A program made the position numbers and the translations under genes. A model generated the notes under the pieces. The model saw only the letters and a program-made list of their open reading frames with translations. It was not told the origin of the DNA and ran no database searches. From the NCBI GenBank assembly GCA_902727985.1, contig CACVAY010000112.1, positions 16,082-80,081 of the forward strand: a stretch of 64,000 nucleotides of DNA, written 5' to 3'. This DNA is from an uncultured Thiotrichaceae bacterium. GTDB taxonomy: Bacteria > Pseudomonadota > Gammaproteobacteria > Thiotrichales > Thiotrichaceae. The stretch's first letter is position 1. Each line of letters starts with the position of its first letter. Below, in pieces: positions 50,332 to 58,911 of this stretch.

Positions 50332-51252
50332 TTAGCTTGTAGAAAGTTGTTTGTTTATTTGTGAGGATGCTTTGCTAAAGTCTTGCTCAAGTTTGTAATA
50401 GTTAACAGGCTCTTCTATCGCATCATGCTCATGAGCAACAAAAATACTGACATCATGATTTTGTGACAGGATATCGATTTGGGCTAAGTCAATCTGTGCA
50501 TCCATCAAGATTAAAGCATCAATACTATTACGCTGCAGGATCAACGGTAGGGCATTCATATCGGCGATGTGATTAATGAAATTCACCTCGTACTCATGCG
50601 TATCAACGATATTGGCCAGTAACAGAGCGCGAATAACCTCCAAAGGTTGATGGCCTGTTTTGAAGACTAAAGACTTGTGTGTGCGTGGCAGGTTCTGATT
50701 GTTGCGAAGGTAGCTGGCTCCTAACTTTGCCTGGAGAAATTCGTGAAAGAAAGCTTGCTCTGCTCCCATCACTGGAAATATTGAGTTGTTTTTTTGTAAT
50801 TCTCCGTAGAGAGGCATAACAAGTTTTCTTGCTACTAAGTCCAGTGAGTAAGATGAAGTAATTTCATTAAATGCTCGATCTAAAGAGCGTGAATCCAATG
50901 CGCGAATACATTCAGTAAAATGCTCAGTGAAGTAGCGCCACGGGTCTTCTTCTTTTGCCCTGCTGTCGTTAGCGATGCTAATAAGATTCGTGCTTGCTGC
51001 ATCGGGCTGGTCGAGAATCGCACGAACACGATTGACGGGAATGCCTTGCTCTAAAAGTTGCAATACCTGCTTTACATGTTCGATATCATCCATGCTGTAC
51101 AAGCGATGTCCTTTTGGTGTGCGTTGTGGCTTGAGTAGGCCGTATCGCCTTTCCCAAGCTCTTAGCGTGACGGTTTTAACGCCAGTTTTCTCAGAGATTG
51201 TGCCGATAGGAAAAAGCAAAATATCACCGTTTGGGTCTTGATCTTGAGTCAT
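50332..51252 (-). CDS. MerR-family regulator, CarH/LitR-like without B12 motif
   Basis: A 306-residue regulator. Residues about 16-85 form the MerR DNA-binding domain (TGVKTVTLRAWERRYGLLKPQRTPKGHRLYSMDDIEHV). Residues about 110-200 resemble the helical cap and about 200-290 the Rossmann-like domain of CarH/LitR photoreceptors, but the cobalamin motifs (Wx9EH and DxHxxG) are not present (the corresponding loop reads KTGHQPLEV). It therefore may sense light indirectly or respond to another ligand. It directly precedes phrB. The promoter region contains TTATAC/GTATAA elements similar to those before the Rrf2 gene. Confidence 0.8.
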   Translation of the reverse strand: MTQDQDPNGDILLFPIGTISEKTGVKTVTLRAWERRYGLLKPQRTPKGHRLYSMDDIEHVKQVLQLLEQGIPVNRVRAILDQPDAASTNLISIANDSRAKEEDPWRYFTEHFTECIRALDSRSLDRAFNEITSSYSLDLVARKLVMPLYGELQKNNSIFPVMGAEQAFFHEFLQAKLGASYLRNNQNLPRTHKSLVFKTGHQPLEVIRALLLANIVDTHEYEVNFINHIADMNALPLILQRNSIDALILMDAQIDLAQIDILSQNHDVSIFVAHEHDAIEEPVNYYKLEQDFSKASSQINKQLSTS

Positions 51253-51362
51253 TTGTGTAACTTATGTATAAATATCCTATTAATCGTAGCATGTTTTATA
51301 CAAAATTCCTGAAAATACTTATACGCGTTGTAAACACAGCTCTATGCAGCGCTCTGTATTGT

Positions 51363-51629
51363 TTAATCAGCGAGTCGTAAATGCTCAGGGTTAATGCATA
51401 AGCGATTACCGCAGCTTAAGGTAACAAGACCACCTTTGGGAATGTCCCCGATATAAGCCATGTAGCTTGCATCGCAGGCGCTAACTGTGTGTGTCATACC
51501 ATGCTCATCTGTGATCATAGTGCGCCCCCATCCGCTATTAGAGATCTGTCCGACCCATTCCCAGCAGCCATTTTCACCGTGTTGAATTATTTTTTGTTTC
51601 AGTAGTTTCTGTAAGCGCTCTTTATTCAT
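51363..51629 (-). CDS. Degenerate HNH-like protein, 88 aa
   Basis: The layout is that of an HNH-3 endonuclease domain: GCWEWVGQISNSGWGRTMI, then SACDASYMAYIGDIPKGGLVTLSCGNRLCINPEHLRLAD. The zinc-type Cys residues (Cys-Gly-Asn-Arg-Leu-Cys) and NPEHL are kept, but the catalytic His (normally LxHxCxN) is Ser and the usual AHR is ACD, so nuclease activity is probably lost. It lies 110 bases upstream of the MerR gene on the same strand. It could be a DNA-binding relic or regulator. Confidence 0.65.
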   Translation of the reverse strand: MNKERLQKLLKQKIIQHGENGCWEWVGQISNSGWGRTMITDEHGMTHTVSACDASYMAYIGDIPKGGLVTLSCGNRLCINPEHLRLAD

Positions 51630-51707
51630 ATTGTTCTCTCTAATGTGTTGATAGTCATTGGTTCAGTATTATTTATAGCTAATTTGTAGGGTATTTGTGG
51701 TCTTATT

Positions 51708-51730
51708 GTATAACTTGTGTATAGTTATAC
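51708..51730. promoter_or_regulatory. Inverted repeat in the HNH / Rrf2 intergenic region
   Basis: Arms GTATAACT (51708-51715) and AGTTATAC (51723-51730) separated by 7 bases; related TTGTACA and TATACAC words follow within 20 bases. The long dyad is of the kind bound by MerR-family regulators and lies between divergent genes. Confidence 0.4.
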
Positions 51731-51956
51731 ACGATGATTGTACACTTAGTGTGCTTATTCATTGTTCGATGTACAAGTTTGGTCTTACAAACCACTAAAG
51801 AACTTGTTAGCGATCATTACTATAAAGTTTCTTGTAGTAGTGGAATGCGATGTTGTAGCCCCTTTACTACGGTTGCTTGGAAATCGGTTCTGAGTAAACC
51901 AGAGCGTCTTCGACAACAAGAATGTTTGTCATTATTTAATAAATGAGGTCGTAAAA

Positions 51957-52433
51957 ATGAAAATATCTTCTAGAGGACAATATGCCATTAAAGCAATGCT
52001 ACAATTAGCCTTGCATGAGCATGAGAGCCCTGTTTCCCTAGTCGACATTTCCAATGTCAACAATATATCGGTGTCTTATCTGGAGCAGTTATTTAGCAAC
52101 CTTAGAAAAGACGATTTGATTGAAGGAGTAAGAGGGCCAGGCGGTGGTTATCGTCTGGGTAAGTCATCAACGTCAATTAGTATCGCGAATATATTAACTG
52201 CTATCGAAGATGGAGAGTCTAAGAGTTCTGCAGTGCAAAATGATGAATTGTCTATGGTGTTGTGGGAGTTCTTTACCGGGCAGTTATATGATTATCTTGA
52301 GAACATCACATTGCATGACTTAATGGATCACCCTGATGTTCCGAAGGTTGAGATTGCGAGAGATACAACGGCGCAATACATTGCTTCAATGTTCAAGCCT
52401 ACGGCAGAAAGCACGGGTCATTCTTTTAATTAA
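51957..52433 (+). CDS. Rrf2-family transcriptional regulator without cysteines
   Basis: A 158-residue regulator. The winged helix is complete (KISSRGQYAIKAMLQLALHEHE...SYLEQLFSNLRKDDLIEGVRGPGGGYRLGKS) as in IscR, but the protein has no Cys at all, so it cannot ligate an Fe-S cluster through the usual three cysteines. The signal is therefore different. Glutathione peroxidase follows 77 bases downstream. An ATG preceded by GAGGTCG is the start. Confidence 0.88.
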   Translation: MKISSRGQYAIKAMLQLALHEHESPVSLVDISNVNNISVSYLEQLFSNLRKDDLIEGVRGPGGGYRLGKSSTSISIANILTAIEDGESKSSAVQNDELSMVLWEFFTGQLYDYLENITLHDLMDHPDVPKVEIARDTTAQYIASMFKPTAESTGHSFN

Positions 52434-52510
52434 TGATGCATTCCAATAGCCCATCCAGTGTTTCGATGGGCTGTAGTGGTTGGAAGAATAAGTTGCTAAA
52501 GAGGTCGCAG

Positions 52511-53101
52511 ATGAAATACCTACTAACATTATTATTTATCCCATTAGTGATGAATGCTTACGCCGTACCTTCGGCTGAGAGTAACAACAACATGCAAGAG
52601 TCAGCGAATACTTGTCCAGAAGCTTTAGATTTTACCGTGCGTGCCTTGGATGATGATAAGGAAGTCAATCTTTGTCAGACGTATAAAGGTAAGTTGATAA
52701 TGATCGTGAATACGGCAAGTAAATGCGGATTTACACCTCAGTTCGAAGGCTTGGAAGCCTTATATGAAAAGTACAAAGATAAAGGCTTTGTGGTATTGGG
52801 TTTTCCTTCGAATGACTTTGCCAATCAAGATCCAGGCACAGAAAAGCAAGTTGCCGAATTCTGTCGACTTACTTATGGGGTGAAGTTCCCTATGTTCGAG
52901 AAGACGCATGCCGCAAAGAAGAATGCCTCTCCTATTTATAAAAAACTGGCGGAGCTGTCGGGAGGCAAATATCCGAAATGGAATTTTTATAAATACGTGA
53001 TCAGTCCAGAAGGCGAGTTGATCGGGAATTATTCCAGTTTCACGAAACCCAATGCGAAAAAAATAGTGAAGTTAATAGAAGCGAATTTACCCAATAAGTA
53101 A
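52511..53101 (+). CDS. Glutathione peroxidase family, exported
   Basis: Reduces hydroperoxides with thiol donors. From ATG at 52511 the protein has 196 residues with a signal peptide ending NAYA. The catalytic Cys is in IVNTASKCGFTPQ, encoded by TGC rather than UGA, so this is not a selenoprotein; the partner residues are in LGFPSNDFANQDPG and KWNFYKY. The frame is open upstream from 52433 but that part overlaps the Rrf2 stop and looks non-coding. Periplasmic location is predicted from the signal. Confidence 0.9.
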   Translation: MKYLLTLLFIPLVMNAYAVPSAESNNNMQESANTCPEALDFTVRALDDDKEVNLCQTYKGKLIMIVNTASKCGFTPQFEGLEALYEKYKDKGFVVLGFPSNDFANQDPGTEKQVAEFCRLTYGVKFPMFEKTHAAKKNASPIYKKLAELSGGKYPKWNFYKYVISPEGELIGNYSSFTKPNAKKIVKLIEANLPNK

Positions 53102-53136
53102 CGCTAATAATTATTAAAAGAGAGTGGTCGACATTC

Positions 53137-54114
53137 ATGGAAACGCAAAAACAATTTACAGAGTCCTTACCAAAGATTGGCATTAGTAGTTGTTTGCTCG
53201 GCAATAAAGTGCGTTTTGACGGGGGGCATAAAAATAATCGCTACATCACCAAGACGCTTGTGAACCACTTTGGACTCGTTTCTTTCTGTCCTGAAGCAGG
53301 TTCCGGTATGGGAACCCCTCGTAAACCTATTCGTTTAGTGAAACAGAATGAAAGTGTACATGTTGTGGGGGTGGATGATGCAACTCAAGATTTCACCTCA
53401 GTACTTGAAGAGTATGGGCCGCAGAACAAAGAAACTGTTGAGCACCTATGTGGATTTATTCTGAAAAAGGATTCACCGAGTTGCGGCATGGAAAGAGTGA
53501 AAGTTTATAATGCAGATCGTCCTGATGCCCAGCCTCAACGCGAAGGTGAGGGCGTTTTTGCAAAATACTTGCGAAAGACGTTTCCCTTGTTGCCTGTAGA
53601 GGATGAAGGACGTATCAATGACCCTGTGTTGCGAGAAAATTTTATTGAAAGGGTCTTTATCTATCAGCGTTGGCGAGAATTACAAAAAAAGAATATGCAG
53701 CCTGCTGACCTGGTTGGTTTTCATGCGGCGCATAAATATACGATCATGGCACATGACCAGAAAGACGCCGTTAAGCTAGGGCAGCTCGTGGCCAGATGCG
53801 GCGTGGGTAATTTCTCTGAAGTAGCTGATGAGTACATTGAGCTATTGATGAGTGTGCTAAAAAAGCGTGTTTCAAGGGGGCGGCATGGCAATGTGTTATT
53901 TCATTTGACGGGATATTTACGAGAGTATCTGGACGATCTGGAACGACGCGAAATTGTCAATACTATTGAGCGTTATCAGCAAGGGCTTTATCCATTGATT
54001 GTGCCGATTACTTTACTGCGCCACTATTTCAAGAAATACCCGCACGAGTACATTGACAAACAATATTATCTTTATCCCCATCCAGATGAGTTGATGCTTC
54101 GGAATCTTTTGTAG
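53137..54114 (+). CDS. DUF523 and DUF1722 two-domain protein
   Basis: A 325-residue cytosolic protein. Residues about 14-160 are DUF523 (IGISSCLLGNKVRFDGGHK; KKDSPSCGMERVKVY, with conserved Cys) and residues about 190-315 are DUF1722/YbgA (FHAAHKYTIMAHDQKDAVKLGQL). The fused form often neighbours photolyase and MerR genes in gammaproteobacteria and belongs to light or singlet-oxygen stress regulons. The biochemical role is not established to my knowledge. It lies 35 bases after the glutathione peroxidase gene. Confidence 0.88.
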   Translation: METQKQFTESLPKIGISSCLLGNKVRFDGGHKNNRYITKTLVNHFGLVSFCPEAGSGMGTPRKPIRLVKQNESVHVVGVDDATQDFTSVLEEYGPQNKETVEHLCGFILKKDSPSCGMERVKVYNADRPDAQPQREGEGVFAKYLRKTFPLLPVEDEGRINDPVLRENFIERVFIYQRWRELQKKNMQPADLVGFHAAHKYTIMAHDQKDAVKLGQLVARCGVGNFSEVADEYIELLMSVLKKRVSRGRHGNVLFHLTGYLREYLDDLERREIVNTIERYQQGLYPLIVPITLLRHYFKKYPHEYIDKQYYLYPHPDELMLRNLL

Positions 54115-54394
54115 TTATTTTAAGATTCTCAAGGAAGATACCATGAAATAAAATTGCCTGACCTCCCTCTTGTAGTTTACTTGTGTAAAGGTTTCTATTT
54201 GAAAGGTTTTTCTAGGCATTGTCTTTGACAAAATCTGAAGTGGAATTGTTTTTTTTATTTTGTCAATAATCTAAGTGTTGGTGTCTTGGGCAATAAGTAA
54301 CTAGAATTACCAATGCGAACGTTTATTCATTTTAGGGGTGATGATACTTCCAAGATGCATATAGGCGATCAAATCCATCGATCTAGGAGACATT

Positions 54395-55495
54395 ATGAGA
54401 AATCTATACCTTATCTCGACGTTACTCGTCAGTATTTCACCGGCTATTGCAAATGATTCTATTGGAGGCTATGCCAACAGTGCACCTGTAGTGCCACAAA
54501 ATAAAAGCTCAGGCTTTAATTTTGGTGATGGCTCTGGAACCAACTTCAAAGAAGGTTTCAACATGGGTGAAGGGATGAACTTTGGGGAAGGCTTTGGTTT
54601 TGGGAACAATAACGGAAATCCATCAGGGATGAATTTTGGTAATGGTCGTGGTTTCAATTTCGGCAATGGCTCAAATTCTACCCCATGGGGCAATATGCCA
54701 TTCTTTGGTAATAACACTGGTTGGGGTGGTAATAGCATGCCGTGGGGAAACAACGCCGCCCCTATGGCCTACCAAAATGGTAATCGGCCTGTTTATTATG
54801 TACCTGTACCCGTTTATCAAATGCCGAATATGCCGCAGATGAACATGCCTGCGCAACAGGGACAAACTATGCAGATGCCAAAAATGCCGCAGATGAATAT
54901 GCCTGCGCAACAGGGGCAAACTATGCAGATGCCAAAAATGCCGCAGATGAACATGCCAGCGCAACAGGGGCAAATCATGCAGATGCCAGCGATGCCGCAA
55001 ATGCCAATGAATCAGTCAGGCCAACAGTTGCCACATATGCCAATGAAGATGCCTGAAATGCCAAAAATGACGGCGCCAACGATGCCGCAAATGAATATGG
55101 GTGGGCAGCCAATGCCGCAATCAGGAACTGAGGAAAAAAATACACCTGCTCAAGCGCAAACGAAGATGGCTCCTCCTACTCCAACAGCACAACAGATGCA
55201 AACCAAAGCGATGCACTATAACCAGCAACAAGGTCAACCGGAAGCTCCTGCGACGCCAGTCGCTCCTGAGAAGAAGTTCCCAAACCCGGCAGAAGTACCT
55301 GCTGAGGTGAAAGAAGCTGGAACAGTGGCTCCTGTAGCGCCAGTAGAAGCACAAGCCGCACCTGCTGCGCCAACAGCACCAGCCGTTGATGTTAAAGCTT
55401 CTGCTCCTGCCCCTACCGTGGCTGCACCTGTGGAAGCGAAAGCTGCTGCTCCTGTAGAAACCGAGGCAGCTCCAGCTACACCAGAAGCGAAGTAG
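54395..55495 (+). CDS. Secreted Gly/Asn- and Met/Gln/Pro-rich protein, possible sulfur-globule protein
   Basis: A 366-residue low-complexity protein with a signal peptide (MRNLYLISTLLVSISPAIA). Residues 20-130 are Gly, Asn and Phe rich with FNFGDG/MNFGEG/FNFGNG units and WGNMPFFGNN / SMPWGNN. Residues 145-250 are Met-rich, with three exact 18-residue repeats (MPQMNMPAQQGQTMQMPK) and further MPxM units. Residues 260-366 are Ala/Pro rich. Gly/Asn/aromatic-rich exported proteins coat periplasmic sulfur globules in purple and colourless sulfur bacteria, which would fit this organism. The Met clusters could alternatively bind Cu(I). No catalytic domain is present. Confidence 0.6.
   Translation: MRNLYLISTLLVSISPAIANDSIGGYANSAPVVPQNKSSGFNFGDGSGTNFKEGFNMGEGMNFGEGFGFGNNNGNPSGMNFGNGRGFNFGNGSNSTPWGNMPFFGNNTGWGGNSMPWGNNAAPMAYQNGNRPVYYVPVPVYQMPNMPQMNMPAQQGQTMQMPKMPQMNMPAQQGQTMQMPKMPQMNMPAQQGQIMQMPAMPQMPMNQSGQQLPHMPMKMPEMPKMTAPTMPQMNMGGQPMPQSGTEEKNTPAQAQTKMAPPTPTAQQMQTKAMHYNQQQGQPEAPATPVAPEKKFPNPAEVPAEVKEAGTVAPVAPVEAQAAPAAPTAPAVDVKASAPAPTVAAPVEAKAAAPVETEAAPATPEAK
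54830..54991 (+). repeat. Tandem 54-bp repeat, three copies
   Basis: Copies start at 54830, 54884 and 54938, each encoding 18 residues beginning MPQMNMPAQQGQ. They differ at a few synonymous bases and at the third copy's end. The period is a multiple of three and the frame is kept, so the repeat evolves within the protein. Confidence 0.9.
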
Positions 55496-55606
55496 CTTAA
55501 ACGTGTAACTGAGGGATAGTCTTCTATCTCTCAGTTCACTATTCTGTACCACTCTCCATCATCTTCATAGAAGAATGTCAGGTTCCAAACCTGATCATTG
55601 ACTCCC

Positions 55607-56131
55607 ATGCATATTCAAGAAATCCAGACGAAACTTAATCGATTGCCCCAAAAGGATTGGAAAAGTATTTTCGATGGTGCCCAATTAGTCATACACGATG
55701 ATGAAAGTCTGACCGTTCAATCACAGGCGATAGATAACATTTTTTTAAGCGCAAGCATGATCGAAACGGACTCTGCTGACGAGCTGAAAAATCAAGCACT
55801 TGCACAAGTAGAAGAATTGCTTAGCCAATACTACCGCAAGCATCCGTTGACTCAAAAAGGGTTTTACCGAAAAGCCTTAGCCATCATAAAAGGTCATGAG
55901 AATGATTTCGCCGCTGCACCTAGACAAGAGCCTAACTGTACCTTGTTTGTTGAGGGGGGAGAGGTTGTTGCAGAAGATCAAAGCTCACCGAAATTCCTCT
56001 ATGGTGTGTACTGTGAATTGCCCGATAATATTGCGAATGGTGCCATCCCGGAAACCGTCCAAAAGTGGTTGGAAAATGGCGATGCACATGAAACCTATTT
56101 AGAAATGAATGTTTGTCGTTATTTCTGTTGA
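55607..56131 (+). CDS. Hypothetical protein, 174 aa
   Basis: A soluble, acidic protein of 174 residues from ATG at 55607 (a TTG lies three codons upstream). No signal peptide or membrane segment. It ends VCRYFC, with two Cys in the last five residues, and has another Cys in EPNCTLF and in GVYCELP. I do not recognise a family. It is 81 bases upstream of selD on the same strand, so a link to selenium or thiol metabolism is possible but unsupported. Confidence 0.6.
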   Translation: MHIQEIQTKLNRLPQKDWKSIFDGAQLVIHDDESLTVQSQAIDNIFLSASMIETDSADELKNQALAQVEELLSQYYRKHPLTQKGFYRKALAIIKGHENDFAAAPRQEPNCTLFVEGGEVVAEDQSSPKFLYGVYCELPDNIANGAIPETVQKWLENGDAHETYLEMNVCRYFC

Positions 56132-56212
56132 AGTACAAATCTGAAAAATATTTCTCTCAGAATGGTGATTCATGATGCAGAATACCCCTCCAAAATCTAA
56201 GCAAGGAAAATC

Positions 56213-57256
56213 ATGAAAGAGACCATCCGACTTACCGAATACAGTCATGGCGCTGGTTGCGGATGCAAAATTTCACCAAAGGTGCTGGATGTGATGCTGA
56301 AAACCCAGCTTACGCAAACACTTGATGAAGCATTGCTGGTAGGTAATAGTTCGCGTGATGATGCAGCGGTTTATGACATGGGGAATGGTATTGGCATTAT
56401 CAGTACCACCGATTTTTTTATGCCGATTGTTGATGACCCATTCACCTTTGGCAAGATAGCCGCAACCAATGCAATTAGCGATGTATATGCCATGGGCGGA
56501 AAGCCGATGATGGCGATTGCAATTTTTGGTTGGCCTATTGATAAGTTGCCGCCAGAAATAGGGCAACAAGTGATTGAAGGCGGACGACAGGTTTGTCAGG
56601 ATGCTGGAATCGCGTTGGCTGGTGGGCACAGTATTGATGCGCCAGAACCTATTTTTGGTTTAGCCGTAACTGGCAGTGTGCAGATCAAGCAGCTAAAGCA
56701 AAATAATACTGCAAAAGCAGGTGACAAACTCTTTCTAACAAAGCCGTTGGGCATTGGTGTTCTAACCACTGCGCAAAAGAAAAAAAAGCTCAAAGACGAA
56801 CATGCTGATGTAGCGACAGAAACCATGTGTCAGCTCAATAAAATTGGTGCTGAATTAGCAAAAATTAAAGGCGTCAATGCATTGACCGATGTCACCGGGT
56901 TTGGCTTGGCAGGACATTTACGCGAGATGTGTGAAGGCAGCCAGTTACAGGCAAAGATCAACTTCGATGCTGTGCCTTTATTGCCACATATCCATGAATA
57001 CTTGGATATGGGCTGTTCGCCAGGTGGTGCAGGGCGCAACTTTGACAGCTATGGCTATGTGCTGGGTGATATGAGTCAACGTCAGCGTGAGGTTCTTTGT
57101 GATCCGCAAACCAGTGGTGGATTACTGGCGGCTGTCAGTGAAGAAGGTATGGATGAGTTTTTGAAGACGATACAGGCAAATGGGTTTGAGCTAGAGCCTA
57201 TTGGTGCATTGTTTGAAGCCGAAGAGGGTTTGCAGCAGCGTATTCATATTATTTAA
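56213..57256 (+). CDS. selD: Selenide, water dikinase SelD
   Basis: Makes selenophosphate from selenide and ATP. The 347-residue protein starts with the catalytic loop [10 protein letters not shown] (Cys and Lys as in E. coli Cys17/Lys20), followed by [36 protein letters not shown] and [18 protein letters not shown] for ATP and metal binding. The active site uses Cys, not Sec. Neither selA, selB nor ybbB is in the window, so whether it serves selenocysteine or selenouridine cannot be said. It has a good AAGGAAAATC ribosome binding site. Confidence 0.95.
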   Translation: MKETIRLTEYSHGAGCGCKISPKVLDVMLKTQLTQTLDEALLVGNSSRDDAAVYDMGNGIGIISTTDFFMPIVDDPFTFGKIAATNAISDVYAMGGKPMMAIAIFGWPIDKLPPEIGQQVIEGGRQVCQDAGIALAGGHSIDAPEPIFGLAVTGSVQIKQLKQNNTAKAGDKLFLTKPLGIGVLTTAQKKKKLKDEHADVATETMCQLNKIGAELAKIKGVNALTDVTGFGLAGHLREMCEGSQLQAKINFDAVPLLPHIHEYLDMGCSPGGAGRNFDSYGYVLGDMSQRQREVLCDPQTSGGLLAAVSEEGMDEFLKTIQANGFELEPIGALFEAEEGLQQRIHII

Positions 57257-57325
57257 TAGTCAGCACAGCTATGCATGTACTCACTGCTTCAAATCACGAT
57301 GAAGCGGTGAGTTATGACGTAAATT

Positions 57326-57994
57326 TTATGAGGAACAAGCCTGTTGTACGATATTTCTATAATCTGATGTGATGGGGTCGTATTTTAGAAATGTACTATT
57401 TACCCATCCATCACGACCATTCCAGCGAATCTTTTCCCATCTGCTATTTCCACCTTTGGTTTGCTCGCTAGGAAATTTAACAATGCCTATTGCATTGTGA
57501 GGAATACTCGCAATCTTCTCGGCATTGACATTGCCTGCACTACGCACATTTAAGCTCTGTCCACGAGGTACTTTGATAACCATAAAAGTTTCGATTACTG
57601 AGAGATTGTTTTTATCAGACGCTGTAGCAGGGTAGCCGCAACACATGGAGTTTTCAGGATGTTGTGCAACGCATTGGCGATGTGCTGCGAGTTCTACACT
57701 CGCTTTATGGTCTGTGTCGATATAGCGTGAATTAACCCAACCTTCTTTAACGCCCCAAACGACTTTTTGCCAATTGCCTTTGTGTTCTGCAGTACGCTTT
57801 AGAATCCACGTTGCATCAAAGGGCATTTGTAAAATCACGGGCGCTGATGCACTTGGATATTGACGAACATTGAGTTCTCCCGCGGTTTTGATATTTGCTA
57901 CTTTATAAGCGAGTGGTTCGTTAGCATCCGCCCATGTATGGCTTGAGATGCTGAATAATAAGATGGTGCTTGCCAATATTTTGGTAAGTTTCAT
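57326..57994 (-). CDS. Exported bacterial SH3-domain protein
   Basis: A 222-residue protein from ATG at 57994, which gives a signal peptide (MKLTKILASTILLFSISSHTWA); the open frame extends further but would bury it. Two SH3b domains are visible: ELNVRQYPSASAPVILQMPFDATWILKR...WGVKEGWVNSRYID and SLNVRSAGNVNAEKIASIPHNAIGIVKF...NGRDGWVNSTFLK. Between them is a Cys-containing linker (CVAQHPENSMCCGYP). Such proteins often bind peptidoglycan. It is convergent with selD. Confidence 0.8.
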   Translation of the reverse strand: MKLTKILASTILLFSISSHTWADANEPLAYKVANIKTAGELNVRQYPSASAPVILQMPFDATWILKRTAEHKGNWQKVVWGVKEGWVNSRYIDTDHKASVELAAHRQCVAQHPENSMCCGYPATASDKNNLSVIETFMVIKVPRGQSLNVRSAGNVNAEKIASIPHNAIGIVKFPSEQTKGGNSRWEKIRWNGRDGWVNSTFLKYDPITSDYRNIVQQACSS

Positions 57995-58317
57995 GGTATC
58001 CCCGTGTTTATTGTAAGTGAATAGATCAGATGCAGTTGCCCATTCGCCATGAATCTCTGACAAGGTTCATGGCTAATTAAAAAGCTGAACTATTTTAGTA
58101 AGCTGCTGCTGAATTATAAACGATTTTATGAGAAATCTGAAAGGTTTTCAGCTAAACGAATCCAGCGAGCAAATTCACTGCGTAGATTGAGCAATACAAG
58201 ATAAGTTTCGAGAAATGCAGAGGCGTCCAAACACCACGGTGAAGGGTGTACTTTATCAGTCAAAGGCATTATATGTTATGTTTCACTCATACAAACGTCG
58301 CCAATGTGGAGCGCTTA

Positions 58318-58911
58318 ATGTCTGACGACACGAGTCATTTGATAAACCTTTTACAGCGAATTTCTCAGGAGGATGAGAAAGCTTTGGAAGAACTTTACAA
58401 TTGTACAGTCAAGCGTATTTACGGCATGGCAAGAAAGTTTGTGGTAAACCCAGATCTTGCAGAAGAGGTCGTTAGTGATGTTTTTATGCAGGTGTGGGAA
58501 CAGGCAGAACGCTATACAGAATCAAAGGCTGCGCCTATGGGATGGTTGCTGATGATTTGTCGCAGTCGCGCATTGGATAAACTGCGTCGTGAAAAGAAAT
58601 TCACCGAAAAAACCTATTCCACAAATGAAGAAAACCCCGTCGAAGATCCCCATGCTGAAGAACCGATTGTCGATATGATGGATCATGAGCTTTCGAAAGA
58701 GGTCATAGAGGCATTGGAACAGTTGAGTGTTAAGCAGCGTCAAGCACTTTGTCTTGTTTTTTACAAAGGCATGAGCCACAAGGAGATTGCTAGCTACACA
58801 GGTGATCCATTGGGGACCGTGAAATCTAATCTGCGACGAGCACAAGAAGTCTTGAGAGGATCGTTGCTAGAAGCTTACAAAGCTACAGGAGGGTTACATG
58901 GCAACGCGTAA
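58318..58911 (+). CDS. ECF sigma factor, RpoE/ChrR-type
   Basis: A 197-residue ECF sigma factor with region 2 (LEELYNCTVKRIYGMARKFVVNPDLAEEVVSDVFMQVWEQAERY...WLLMICRSRALDKLRR) and region 4 (GMSHKEIASYTGDPLGTVKSNLRRAQEVLR). ATG at 58318 has GGAG eight bases upstream. Its end overlaps the start of a ChrR-like cupin gene by 14 bases, the arrangement of sigma-E/ChrR pairs that respond to singlet oxygen or peroxides. The sigma sequence also resembles SigK-type members. Confidence 0.9.
   Translation: MSDDTSHLINLLQRISQEDEKALEELYNCTVKRIYGMARKFVVNPDLAEEVVSDVFMQVWEQAERYTESKAAPMGWLLMICRSRALDKLRREKKFTEKTYSTNEENPVEDPHAEEPIVDMMDHELSKEVIEALEQLSVKQRQALCLVFYKGMSHKEIASYTGDPLGTVKSNLRRAQEVLRGSLLEAYKATGGLHGNA

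Noticed and set aside
52511..53101. Glutathione peroxidase as a selenoprotein, given the nearby selD
   Set aside because: The catalytic position is encoded by TGC (Cys) and no in-frame TGA occurs.
54830..54991. Regular repeat that could suggest a CRISPR array
   Set aside because: Repeats are directly abutting, in frame and coding; there are no spacers.
54671..55000. Long His/Leu-rich frame antisense to the Met-rich protein
   Set aside because: It is the mirror of the ATG-rich repeats (CAT = His) and has no independent coding features.
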